From assembly GCA_903828455.1 (NCBI GenBank), contig CAIKMJ010000006.1:1-64000 (forward strand): a DNA stretch of 64,000 nucleotides. The letters run 5' to 3'. Positions 15,234-23,772 of the stretch are shown in pieces (positions within the stretch are counted from its first letter, which is position 1; every line of letters starts with the position of its first letter). The notes beneath the pieces were generated by a model, which was given only the letters and a program-made list of their open reading frames with translations, was not told the DNA's origin and did not search any database. Source of the stretch: an uncultured Acidobacteriia bacterium. GTDB taxonomy: Bacteria; Acidobacteriota; Terriglobia; Bryobacterales; Bryobacteraceae. The position numbers and the translations under genes are program-made.

Positions 15234-17732
15234 TCAGAAGGTTCTGCGTAATCCGAAGCGCATCTGAAACGGTTCGACCGGGTGATAAACGTCGGTGAAT
15301 GCGGGATCGGCTGTTGGCGTGATGCGGGAGGTGTAGGCGTAGTCGATGTCGTGGTCCCTGCGGTTCAGCAAATTCAATGCTTCGACCACGAAGCTCCACT
15401 GTCTGCCGAGCCGATAGCGGACCTCCGCATTGAGTAAAACGGTTGCATTGGACTGATAAATTCCGTCCGAGGTCAGATCGCGCGGGCCAAAGGCGCGCAG
15501 GCGCAGACTGGCCGAGAAGCGCTTGTAGTCGTGCATGGTAGCTCCCGCCGAGGCGACCAAGCCGACCGCTTCGGGAACGCGCTTGCCACCAGGGCTGTTC
15601 GGCGCGGCGTCATCGCCATCGATTGCGGTAAAAAACGCGCGGGAGTCGGCAAGGTCGAAATCGAAAGCCCAGTGTGCGAGTGGCGTGTAATAGTTGGCCC
15701 ATTCGATGCCGTAGCGGTTGCTCGGACTGAACGAAGCAACCGTGCCGCCGGTGTCGCCGGACTGCTGCAGTTCCGACCGGCTGCGGAGATACCAGAGGGA
15801 GAACGTGCTCTGCAGGTGCGGGACGGCTGAGGTTCGCACGCCGATTTCCGCGCCTTTGGTCTGGACCAGGAGCGGTATTTTCGATGTTGCCGCGGGGAAG
15901 GGATTATCGGGCGAAATCGGCTGCACCGTTTGCGTTGCGCCGCGCACGTCATTGCTGTGGAAGCTGAATCCGCCCTGCACGTAGAACTCGGTTTTCGCCC
16001 AGGGGCCGAAAATCAAACTGGCTTTCGGTTCGGGCAGGAACTTCGTGACGGTACCGGAATTGGCGGCCGCAAAGTTGACCACAGGAGCACCGGGCAGTTC
16101 GGTGGCGGTGTACGAGGGCGTCACATTGGTGACGTCGGCGTGGCCCACGTCGCCGCGCATGGCCAGAACGGAGCGGAGTTTTTCCGCCCACTGGATTTTA
16201 TTCTCCACATAAAAGCCGACCATCGTATCGGTGAACTTATTGACATCGGTATCGGCGGGCAGGACGGCGGCGAGGTTGGGATTGGAGTCGCAAGCATCGA
16301 TGGGATCGTCGTTGCAGGCGCTGATATCGTTTTTGCTGGTGCGGATGCGATTTTCGGTGCGGTAGAGGCCGTTGTGGACCCAGTCGTTGCGGACCTGCAG
16401 GCCGAAGGTATTTTCCACTTTGCGGCCGAACCACTGGCTGGCGATGGTGTGGTGTGCGTCGAGGCCGGCCACGAAACGCTTATCCTGCTGCTCGAACTGA
16501 TCGCCCTTGACTGGGTCGTCCAGATAGTAGGTGAAATCGGAAAATAAATCGAGGTCGTAATAAAAGCCGTAGAGCGTGACCTTGGTTTTGGAGTTGCCGC
16601 GTTCGCGATGCCATTCGCTCTGCAGACTGTAACGGCCCGAGTTGCCGCCGTCGGTCGGGTTGAGCGAGCCAAAGAAGCCGACAAGAGGCGCGGCGGTGAC
16701 CGGAATCTGATCGCTGGAATTCCACTTGCCGTGGTAGGCGCGGGCGGTTACGCTGAAGCCGTTGGCGTCGTCGCCCTGGCTGTAGGTTGTCATGCCGTTG
16801 AATTTGGCGAAGCCATCGGGATTCTTCCAGGGGCCGTCATCGTAAAAAGCTTCTCCGCCGAAGAGCAAATTGCCGGAACCGAGCTTTTGCGAGACGCCGA
16901 AAACGGTGCGTGCGTAGCCATTCATGCCGCCTTCCACCTGGAGGAAGTTCTCGGGCAGCGTCTTGAAAAATTCCAGATGGGCCGAGCCGGCTGAGCCAAA
17001 GTTGCCGACGTCGGCGTAATAGGGGCCTTTTTCGTAATTGACGCGCTGCACCAGCTCGGGGATGACGGTGTTCATGTCCGAGTAGCCTTCGCCGTGCGCG
17101 TGAGACGGCAGGTTCAGCGGCATGTCGTCGATGAAAACGGCGAAGTCGGTGCCGTGATCGAGACTGAAGCCGCGAAGAAAATACTGGTTGGCCTTGCCGC
17201 CGCCGGCGTGCTGCGTGATGATGACGCCCGGCACCGTTTCCAGAACTTCGCCCGAACGAAGAATGGGACGATCCTCAATTTCCTTCGCGCCCACTGTTCC
17301 CTCGGTAGCCGAATTGGCAATGCCGATCAGGTCATCCTCACGGCCCTGGACGGTGACGGCGCTGTTTACGGCGCTCAGGGCGAGGGCGATGTGCAGCGGG
17401 CTGGGTGGCGCGGCGGAACGCAGTGTGACGGGGAGTTCGGCGGTAGCGAAATCGGCATGAGAGACCACGAGCCGATAATCGCCCGCGGGGAGTTCGGAAG
17501 TACGGAAGGTGCCGTTCGTGTCGGACTGGGCAGTGGTGAGCACAGTCCCGTTCGCGCCCTGAACCTTGATGTCGGCTCCGGCAATGGCTGCGCCGGACAT
17601 ATCGACGACCGTTCCCGACAACTGAGACGGACGAGAAGGCTTATCGCTCGGGGCGAGCGGCGTCTTGTTCTGCGCGCTCACCAGGAGCGCAGTGAGCATC
17701 ATCGCAAACAGAAAATGAGAAAGAGTTCGCAT
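15234..17732 (-). CDS. TonB-dependent outer-membrane receptor with carboxypeptidase-regulatory-like N-domain
   Basis: An 832-residue outer-membrane transporter. The signal peptide ends near LLVSAQ. Residues about 35-115 form a CarboxypepD_reg-like beta sandwich (LSGTVVDMSGAAIAGADI). The plug follows at about 140-260 with EVLETVPGVIITQHAGG, KANQYFLRGFSLDHGTDFAV and VQRVNYEKGPYYADVGNFGS. The rest is a beta-barrel ending in FQMRFGLRRTF, with the terminal Phe needed for BAM insertion. This architecture is typical of acidobacterial SusC/OAR-like receptors. The ligand is unknown; no adjacent SusD or siderophore gene helps. A 22-bp tandem repeat lies directly upstream. Confidence 0.93.
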   Translation of the reverse strand: MRTLSHFLFAMMLTALLVSAQNKTPLAPSDKPSRPSQLSGTVVDMSGAAIAGADIKVQGANGTVLTTAQSDTNGTFRTSELPAGDYRLVVSHADFATAELPVTLRSAAPPSPLHIALALSAVNSAVTVQGREDDLIGIANSATEGTVGAKEIEDRPILRSGEVLETVPGVIITQHAGGGKANQYFLRGFSLDHGTDFAVFIDDMPLNLPSHAHGEGYSDMNTVIPELVQRVNYEKGPYYADVGNFGSAGSAHLEFFKTLPENFLQVEGGMNGYARTVFGVSQKLGSGNLLFGGEAFYDDGPWKNPDGFAKFNGMTTYSQGDDANGFSVTARAYHGKWNSSDQIPVTAAPLVGFFGSLNPTDGGNSGRYSLQSEWHRERGNSKTKVTLYGFYYDLDLFSDFTYYLDDPVKGDQFEQQDKRFVAGLDAHHTIASQWFGRKVENTFGLQVRNDWVHNGLYRTENRIRTSKNDISACNDDPIDACDSNPNLAAVLPADTDVNKFTDTMVGFYVENKIQWAEKLRSVLAMRGDVGHADVTNVTPSYTATELPGAPVVNFAAANSGTVTKFLPEPKASLIFGPWAKTEFYVQGGFSFHSNDVRGATQTVQPISPDNPFPAATSKIPLLVQTKGAEIGVRTSAVPHLQSTFSLWYLRSRSELQQSGDTGGTVASFSPSNRYGIEWANYYTPLAHWAFDFDLADSRAFFTAIDGDDAAPNSPGGKRVPEAVGLVASAGATMHDYKRFSASLRLRAFGPRDLTSDGIYQSNATVLLNAEVRYRLGRQWSFVVEALNLLNRRDHDIDYAYTSRITPTADPAFTDVYHPVEPFQMRFGLRRTF

Positions 17733-17738
17733 ATCATT

Positions 17739-17804
17739 CTTCTTCAGTGCCGTTCGGTTGCTTCTTCGGTGCCGTTTGGTTGCTTCTCCGGTGCCGTTTG
17801 GTTT
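17739..17804. repeat. Three tandem 22-bp repeats upstream of the TonB receptor
   Basis: Units are 17739-17760, 17761-17782 and 17783-17804, with core GTGCCGTTTGGTTGCTTC. They differ at only one to three positions. They begin six bases before the receptor start codon (in its 5' untranslated direction), so copy-number changes could affect transcription or translation of the receptor. Confidence 0.7.
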
Positions 17805-18116
17805 GCCGGGCCGGAGACTTCCCCCGGATACCGGTCTCTACCGCGAATCGATCGGCCTGGCCTGCACGGCGGCCAGGGGCGGCGCCGGTGCGCCGGATCG
17901 CCAAAAAGCGACCGGACACGACAGCTATCGCCTTGATTCGGGACAGGTTCCTTCTGGTAATACGAATATCAAAAACGTGTTACTTAGGGACGATACCACA
18001 CTGATAGCATGATCCGCAATAAAGTGTTACGAAAATTATTGCGCAGCCAGCGCGCAGTTGGATTGCCGCACCGCGCGAAAAGAACGACGCCAAAGCGACA
18101 TCAGGCGTTAGCGGTC

Positions 18117-18318
18117 GCGAGCGTCGGTTTTCCGGCGAGACCGTAGCGAAGGCCGAGGCGCGGGACTGCGATGGCGGCCAGCAGCAGGCTGGCGCGATCC
18201 GGTTCGAGCAGATCACGGAGCAGACGCGGGTGTTGAAGCGGCGAGCGAAGAGCGCGACGATGTGCCTGACGGTTTCGGGCGGCTTGCCCCCTTCGGCGGC
18301 GAGCACGGCGCATGGCAA
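18117..18318 (-). pseudogene. Decayed GAF-domain fragment resembling the glgP N-terminus
   Basis: The minus strand reads VLAAEGGKPPETVRHIVALF then ARRFNTRVCS, matching LAAEGGKPAETLMHVVALIA and QRFNTDVCS of the glgP GAF domain. After a frame slip the neighbouring frame continues LLEPDRASLLLAAIAVPRLG, matching LLEPDRSSLLLAATVGLRPT. DNA identity with 14760-14930 is also obvious by eye. There is no phosphorylase body, no start and a frameshift, so this is a remnant of a duplicated GAF segment (from glgP or a paralogue such as PtsP). Confidence 0.7.
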
Positions 18319-18383
18319 AGCCGCCGGGTATGAACAGAGATGCGGCGGAGCGCGCGACCTGCTGTAATCGGCAGGTGAGGGGA

Positions 18384-19184
18384 ATGCGATATTCGGCGGC
18401 GATGGCGGCAGTCTGTTGTTGCGCCGCGGCGCAGACGGTGCCGGATCCGGCGGCGCTGATCAAAGAAGTGCAGGCGCACCAGCAGGCGGTGGAGCAGATC
18501 CGGGAGAATTTCACGTTCCACGAAGCGATCCGGACCGAAGAGCTGAACGGCGACGGCTCGGTGCACAGCGTGACGAGCGAGGATCGCGAAGTGTTTTTCG
18601 TCAACGGGCGGCGGGTTTATCGCGTGCTGAAGCGGAATGGCACGGAACTGAACGCCGCGGAGGCGAAGGCGGAGCAGGCGCGGGTGAAGAGAGTGGTGGA
18701 GAGCGACATGAAGGCTCCGCCGCCGGCGACGCGGACGGGCACGCGTCTCATCAGCCAGATTCTGGCGGTAACGAAGCTTTCCAATACGCGCGTGATTACG
18801 CTGCATGGCAGGGAGACGCTGCAGTTCGATTTTGCCGGCGACCCGGGGGCAAAGGCGCACGGCATCGAACAAAATGTGGCGAAGAAGCTGACGGGTACGA
18901 TCTGGGTGGACCGGGCGGACCGGCAGGTGGCGCGCGTGGAAATTCACGTCGCCGATGATTACAAGCTGGCCGGAGGGCTGCTCGGCAACATCCGCAAGGG
19001 CTCACAGCTGACGGTGGAGCAGGCGCCGGTGGGCGACGGGTTGTGGCTGCAGACGGCGACGGAAGAGCATGTGACGGCACGGCTGCTGCTGAAGAGCGAG
19101 CGGCAGAACGTCCATATCAAAGACTTCGATTTTCAGCGGTTCGACGTGGGGATGCTGCAGAACATCGGCGCGCCACCGCAATAG
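18384..19184 (+). CDS. Secreted hypothetical protein, possibly LolA-like fold
   Basis: A 266-residue exported protein. The ATG at 18384 with GAGGGGA just before it is preferred to the in-frame ATG 18312, because it begins the signal peptide MRYSAAMAAVCCCAAAQT. The mature part starts with a helix (LIKEVQAHQQAVEQIRENFT) followed by alternating beta-rich sequence such as TEELNGDGSVHSVTSEDREV and TGTIWVDRADRQVARVEIHV. The latter resembles outer-membrane lipoprotein sorting-type proteins (LolA/LolB fold), but I cannot confirm it. It converges with bshC, five bases between stops. Confidence 0.72.
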   Translation: MRYSAAMAAVCCCAAAQTVPDPAALIKEVQAHQQAVEQIRENFTFHEAIRTEELNGDGSVHSVTSEDREVFFVNGRRVYRVLKRNGTELNAAEAKAEQARVKRVVESDMKAPPPATRTGTRLISQILAVTKLSNTRVITLHGRETLQFDFAGDPGAKAHGIEQNVAKKLTGTIWVDRADRQVARVEIHVADDYKLAGGLLGNIRKGSQLTVEQAPVGDGLWLQTATEEHVTARLLLKSERQNVHIKDFDFQRFDVGMLQNIGAPPQ

Positions 19185-19189
19185 ACGAA

Positions 19190-20767
19190 TTACAGGGTGA
19201 CGAACTGGTGGTCGGGGCAGCCAAGCTGCGTCGCCGAAGAGATGTCGTCGATGAAGCCCATGCCGAATTTGGCGAGGAACGGGAGCGCGGAGTAGTAGCG
19301 TTCCTGCAAATGCCTGGCCGGGAAGACGAAGCCGCTGAGTTCGCGGGCGTGGCGGGCGGCCTGCTCGTCGCGTTCGTAAATGCGGCGGGTGGTTTTGGCG
19401 ACGATGCGACCGGCCTGGTATTCGATCTTCTTTCGGCTGTTGGCGAGGGCGGTGACGAGCGAGGGGTCGAGCTTCGCGAGGTCACCTTCGAGAGCGTCGA
19501 GGGCGACGGTGAAGGCGGATTGCGTCTGGTCGAGGCTGCGTTTCAGCGGCGGGGGAACGAGGCGGCGGCAGATGGCGTCGGCGAGCGTGCGTTCCTCGGC
19601 GAAGAGATCGGCGGCGGCGAGACCGTAGCGGCGCATGTGTTTGGCGGACTTCGCGTCGAGGACGGTGAAGCCGGCGCGGGGCATGGCGACGGGCTGGCGG
19701 CCGAGGAGATTGCGGTAGAGGACTTCGGACTGGGCGAAGTAGGCGAGTTCACCGGGACCGCCGATGTAGGCCGCGGTGGGGAACAGGTAGTCCTGCAGGA
19801 CCGGGCGGAGGAGCGCGTTGGGGGAGAGCTGGTGGGCGCGGGCGGCGAGGTCGGCGGCGGAAAATTTGTGCGAGCCGGCGGCGAAGGTGGTGCCGGTGCG
19901 GCGCAGGGCGTAGCGGTGACCGCTTTCGAGGAGGAAGGCGAGAGAGGTGTGGGCGTCGACGAGGACCTGGGCGTGGTAGCCGCGTTCGACCAGTTCCTTT
20001 GAGCGGGCGATGAGGGAGTCGGCGAGTTCCGGCATGCGCTCGACCGCCTCGCGCATGAGCGGCGCGGCGATTTCGCGGAGGGCGGGCGTCATGGGGTCGA
20101 CGAACAGCAGGTTGAACGGGCGGAAGATTTCCGAGAGCAGGCGGGCGAAGGCCGAACCCATGGTGACTTCGCCCTGGCAAGAGCGTTCGACGAGAGCGAC
20201 GGTTTCTTCGGCGAAGGGCAGACCGGCGAGGGCGGCGCGGAGTTCGGCAATCGGCAGGTCGCCGGGGACGATGCCGCCGACGGGACGGGAGCCGGTTGGT
20301 TCGGTGGCAGCGACGCGGAGCGTGACGGGCTGGTGGTCGGCGCCGAAGACGTGGACGTGGTTGACCTCGGCGAAATCGTGATCTTCAGTGGCCATCCAGA
20401 AGACGGGGACGGCGGGAGTTCCGAGTTCGGAGAGCTGGCGGGCGGTCTGGATGGCGGTCAGCGCCTTATAGATGGTATAGACAGGGCCGGAGAAGAGGCC
20501 GACCTGCTGGCCGGTAATGATGGCGACGGTGCCGGGGCGGGCGAGAAGGTCGAGCGAGGGGTTGCCGGGGTTGAGCGGGGCGAGGGCGCTGACGAGGGCG
20601 GCGCGGCGTGCGTCGGGGAATTCGAAGGCGGCGGCCTGGGCGACGGCTTCGAGGCTGTTGGGACGGTGGGGGTAGAGGTCGCTGACGCGGTCGAAATTAT
20701 AAACGAGGTCGGCAAAGAGCCTGGACGTACCGGGGACTTCTGTCTGACGCAGACATGTGCTCTCCAT
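19190..20767 (-). CDS. bshC: Putative cysteine ligase BshC (bacillithiol synthesis)
   Basis: BshC adds cysteine to glucosaminyl-malate to complete bacillithiol. Recognisable motifs are PGTVAIITGQQVGLFSGPVY and KALTAIQ near residue 80-105, PVFWMATEDHDFAEVNHVHV near 120-140 and SVFPTAAYIGGPGELAYFAQ-like sequence (LFPTAAYIGGPGELAYFAQS) near 340, all typical of this family. Length 525 residues is normal (about 520-540). A coiled-coil stretch follows near 420-460. It is the last gene of a same-strand dxr-rseP-bshC run; bshA and bshB are not in the window. A low-molecular-weight thiol of the bacillithiol type is implied. Confidence 0.93.
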   Translation of the reverse strand: MESTCLRQTEVPGTSRLFADLVYNFDRVSDLYPHRPNSLEAVAQAAAFEFPDARRAALVSALAPLNPGNPSLDLLARPGTVAIITGQQVGLFSGPVYTIYKALTAIQTARQLSELGTPAVPVFWMATEDHDFAEVNHVHVFGADHQPVTLRVAATEPTGSRPVGGIVPGDLPIAELRAALAGLPFAEETVALVERSCQGEVTMGSAFARLLSEIFRPFNLLFVDPMTPALREIAAPLMREAVERMPELADSLIARSKELVERGYHAQVLVDAHTSLAFLLESGHRYALRRTGTTFAAGSHKFSAADLAARAHQLSPNALLRPVLQDYLFPTAAYIGGPGELAYFAQSEVLYRNLLGRQPVAMPRAGFTVLDAKSAKHMRRYGLAAADLFAEERTLADAICRRLVPPPLKRSLDQTQSAFTVALDALEGDLAKLDPSLVTALANSRKKIEYQAGRIVAKTTRRIYERDEQAARHARELSGFVFPARHLQERYYSALPFLAKFGMGFIDDISSATQLGCPDHQFVTL

Positions 20768-20848
20768 AGGTTTGCAGGCGGCGGTTTGCAGGCGGCGGCT
20801 TGTGTCAGGTTACCAGATGAAAGTGAAATCGCGATGGCTTCGGAAATT

Positions 20849-22216
20849 TTACCGGAGTAAAGAGCTGATCCGGACGGAGGGGAGCAGCAGACCGGGGGTG
20901 AAGCGCTTGGCGATGTCGTTATAGATAACGAACACGACGAGCATCATCAGGAAGACGAAGCCGATCCGGAGCATGGCTTCCTTGACGCGAAGGCTGAGGT
21001 CGCGGCCCATGATCATTTCGACGAGGAGGGTGACGATGACACCGCCGTCGAGAATCGGGATGGGCAGCAGATTGAAGATAGCGAGGTTGAGGCTGACGAC
21101 GCTCATGAGGGCGAGGAAGGGTCCGGTGCCTTCGTCGGCGGCCTGTTTGGCGTACTGAGCGATGCCGATGGGGCCGGAGAGATTCTTCGCCGACATGCGT
21201 CGCTGGACGATGCCCTGGAGGAAGCCGACGATCATATAAGCGTTGCGGCCGTTCTGCACGAGCGATTCATGCAGAGCATCAGGAAAAGACAGTTTCAGAC
21301 TCTGGATATTGAGCTTAACGCTCGATTCGACGCCGATCATCCAGCGGGCGGTACCGTCGGGATTCTTGTAGACGGGCTTCAGGGTGGCGGTCTGGTGAGC
21401 GCCGTCGCGGATGTAGTCGAGGGTGACTTCCCTGCCTCCGCTGGTGCGGATCATTTCGGGCAGGGTGAAGCGGGAGTGGATGGGAACGTTGTTGATGCGG
21501 GCGAGGATGTCGCCCTTGCGGAGGCCGGCTTCGGCGGCGGGCATGCCGGGGGTGACGCCGCCGACCTGGATTTCATTCTGGCCTTCCCAGCCGGCCGAGC
21601 CGAGGCCTTCCTTCTCATCGAAGACGGGGGTGACCGAGAGCGGGATCTGGTGGCCGGCGCGTTCGACGGTGAGGGTCAGGTGGCGGTCGGCGCCGGAGAT
21701 TTCGGCGGAGATGATTTCGTCCCAGTCGGGATTGTCCTTGCCGTTGAGGCGGACGATTTTGTCGCCGGGGAGGATGCCGGCTTTGGCGGCGGGCGAGTTG
21801 GGCATGACGTGGCCGACGAGGGCGCCGCCTTCATCGACAACCTTTTCGTACTTCACCATGTACATGCCGGTGAGGACAGCGATGGCGAGGAGCACGTTCA
21901 TGAGCGGGCCGGCGGCGGCGATGATGAGGCGCTGCCAGCGGGGCTTGCGGAGAACGCTGCGGGGGTCGTCGGCTTCGGGGTCGCCGAGCTGCTCGCCGGC
22001 CATTTTGACGTAGCCGCCGAAGAGGATGGCGGAGAAGCGGTAGTCGGTCTCGCCGCGGCGGAAGCCGAAGAGGCGGGGGCCGAAGCCGAAGCTGAAGACT
22101 TCGACTTTGACGTCAAAGGCGCGGGCGGCCCAGAAGTGGCCGGCCTCATGGACGAGAATCATGACGCCGATGAGAACCAGCAACCACCAGACGTTCTGCA
22201 GAAAAGAGAGTGCCAT
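20849..22216 (-). CDS. rseP: RIP metalloprotease RseP (site-2 protease)
   Basis: Inner-membrane intramembrane protease of the M50 family, which cleaves anti-sigma factors and remnant signal peptides. It begins with a membrane helix holding the zinc motif HEAGH near residue 24, followed by FSFGFGPRLFGF and FGGYVKMAGE. Two PDZ domains lie at about 120-190 and 205-290 (GHVMPNSPAAKAGILPGDKI; GGVTPGMPAAEAGLRKGDIL). The third ligand is in LPIPILDGG near 390, then two more membrane helices. Length 455 is typical. GGGGGA lies seven bases before the ATG at 22216. It follows dxr by 52 bases, the common gene order. Confidence 0.97.
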   Translation of the reverse strand: MALSFLQNVWWLLVLIGVMILVHEAGHFWAARAFDVKVEVFSFGFGPRLFGFRRGETDYRFSAILFGGYVKMAGEQLGDPEADDPRSVLRKPRWQRLIIAAAGPLMNVLLAIAVLTGMYMVKYEKVVDEGGALVGHVMPNSPAAKAGILPGDKIVRLNGKDNPDWDEIISAEISGADRHLTLTVERAGHQIPLSVTPVFDEKEGLGSAGWEGQNEIQVGGVTPGMPAAEAGLRKGDILARINNVPIHSRFTLPEMIRTSGGREVTLDYIRDGAHQTATLKPVYKNPDGTARWMIGVESSVKLNIQSLKLSFPDALHESLVQNGRNAYMIVGFLQGIVQRRMSAKNLSGPIGIAQYAKQAADEGTGPFLALMSVVSLNLAIFNLLPIPILDGGVIVTLLVEMIMGRDLSLRVKEAMLRIGFVFLMMLVVFVIYNDIAKRFTPGLLLPSVRISSLLR

Positions 22217-22268
22217 ATATACGTCCCCCGCGATCGTTATGCGTTCATCCTCATCCTATGCATTGTGG

Positions 22269-23471
22269 TTACACATGGATGTTATTCATTGCAAACTGCT
22301 TTGCGTGTGTATCCATCACCCCGCGCGCGACCTCGCGGGCGGCGCGGTCAACTTCCAGAATATCCCCGACGCCCGAAGGCTCCTTATAGGGCATGCGGTC
22401 CAGCGTTTCGCGAACGACTTTGGCGATGGCGGTGAAACGGATGCGGCCTTCAAGGAAAGCCCCGACGGCGATTTCGTCGGCTGCATTGAGGACGCAGGTG
22501 GCGGTGCCGCCGTTGCGCTGGGCTTCGTAGGCGAGGCCGAGGAGCGGGAATTTGGCGTAATCGGGAGCGGCGAAGTCCCATTGGCGGGCCTGCGACCAAT
22601 CGATTTTCGGAACGGGCGCGCTGGCGCGTTCGGGCCAGGTGAGGGCGTACTGGATGGGCATCCGCATGTCGGTGGCGCAGACCTGGGCGACGACGGAACC
22701 ATCGTTGTACTCGACCATGGCGTGGACGGTGGACTGGGGGTGGACGACGACTTCCACATCGTCGGGCGCGAAGTCGAAGAGCCAGCAGGCTTCGATGACT
22801 TCGAACCCCTTATTCATGAGGGTGGCGGAATCGATGGTGATGCGGTTGCCCATCTTCCATGTTGGATGATTCAGGGCCTGCGCGGGAGTCACGGTTTCCA
22901 GAGATTCGGCGGGCGTGTTGCGGAAAGGACCGCCCGAGGCGGTGAGGATGAGCTTGGTGGCTTCCGAACGGCGGCCGGCGCGGAGGCACTGGTGGGCGCC
23001 GTTGTGTTCGGAATCGACCGGAATGAGTTCGCAGGAGTGGCGGGCGACGGCGTCCATGACGAGTTTGCCGCCGGAGACGAGGACTTCCTTATTGGCGAGG
23101 CCGACGCGCTTGCCGCGGCAGACGGCTTCGTAAGTCGCTTCGAGGCCGGCGACGCCGACGATGGAGGACATTACGGTATCGGCTTCGGGGGCGACGGCGA
23201 TGCGGACGAGGGCTTCGGGGCCGCTGAGGAGTTCGGGGAGAGGAATTCCAAAATCGGAAATCAGAGCGCGGAGGGGGTCGAGGTCGGCGGCTTCCTGGAG
23301 GACGACGACTTCCGGCTTAAACTCTTTTATTTGTTTGGCTAAGAGAGAGATATTACGCCCTGCGGCGAGGGCGAAGATGCGGAAGCGGTCGGGGTTCTGA
23401 CGGACGACGTCGAGCGTGTTGGTTCCGATGGAACCGGTGGAACCGAGAACCGTGAGGTGGCGTAGGAGCAT
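22269..23471 (-). CDS. dxr: 1-deoxy-D-xylulose 5-phosphate reductoisomerase
   Basis: Second step of the MEP isoprenoid pathway, converting DXP to MEP with NADPH. The Rossmann start MLLRHLTVLGSTGSIGTNTL identifies it, and the ATG at 23471 is chosen on this basis over a GTG at 23504. Further family motifs: VGVAGLEATYEAVCRGKRVG, LANKEVLVSGGKL, PVDSEHNGAHQCL (metal and substrate site), LTASGGPFRN, HPTWKMGNRITIDSATLMNKG and VVHPQSTVHAMVEY, all in order. Length of about 400 residues is normal. It heads dxr-rseP-bshC. The C5 units it helps make feed the hopanoid operon 6 kb away. Confidence 0.98.
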   Translation of the reverse strand: MLLRHLTVLGSTGSIGTNTLDVVRQNPDRFRIFALAAGRNISLLAKQIKEFKPEVVVLQEAADLDPLRALISDFGIPLPELLSGPEALVRIAVAPEADTVMSSIVGVAGLEATYEAVCRGKRVGLANKEVLVSGGKLVMDAVARHSCELIPVDSEHNGAHQCLRAGRRSEATKLILTASGGPFRNTPAESLETVTPAQALNHPTWKMGNRITIDSATLMNKGFEVIEACWLFDFAPDDVEVVVHPQSTVHAMVEYNDGSVVAQVCATDMRMPIQYALTWPERASAPVPKIDWSQARQWDFAAPDYAKFPLLGLAYEAQRNGGTATCVLNAADEIAVGAFLEGRIRFTAIAKVVRETLDRMPYKEPSGVGDILEVDRAAREVARGVMDTHAKQFAMNNIHV

Positions 23472-23772
23472 GGTCGCAGGGCAGGAACATCCCGATGATA
23501 TCACGGGCGCAACGAGGTTCAGCTTGGATTTGGCGAGGATTTACTTGAGCTTAGGATGAAAGAAGAACTTTTTAACTCTGTCACTTTGCGAAAGACCCAG
23601 ACCCTTGCGGGCGCCGGGGAGGTTGCTTCAGGGGTCTTTCAGTTTAGAGGTTAGTCTCGCTTTGGTGGGAGTAACTAATGTCCTCCCCGGCTTAATTCCA
23701 ATACTAGTAGATTTCGGATTTGGAATCAACCAAATTCTGTATCCAAAATTTGGATGCGGGCTATAACGTACG
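23472..23772. other. Intergenic region of about 300 bp upstream of dxr
   Basis: No gene is supported. It contains an inverted repeat GAAAGACCC (23590-23598) and GGGTCTTTC (23632-23640) around a GC-rich 33-base interior, and an AT-richer stretch (23690-23770). The hairpin could lie in the dxr leader. The decamer TTCAGTTTAG here also occurs near 5222 and 15074, in each case upstream of a minus-strand gene, but no promoter is claimed. Confidence 0.4.

Larger units (their letters stand above)
17733..18383. other. Intergenic region of about 650 bp with repeats and a gene remnant
   Basis: No intact gene is supported. It contains the 22-bp triplicate at 17739-17804 next to the TonB receptor start and the GAF-domain remnant at 18117-18318. 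The AT-richer stretch around 17950-18040 (two GTGTTAC blocks) may carry promoters for the divergent flanking genes, but no clear -35/-10 pair could be assigned. Confidence 0.55.

Noticed and set aside
17940-18050. Possible riboswitch in the AT-richer stretch before the GAF remnant
   Set aside because: No match to the conserved cores I know (c-di-GMP, cobalamin, TPP, SAM); only two short GTGTTAC blocks are shared.
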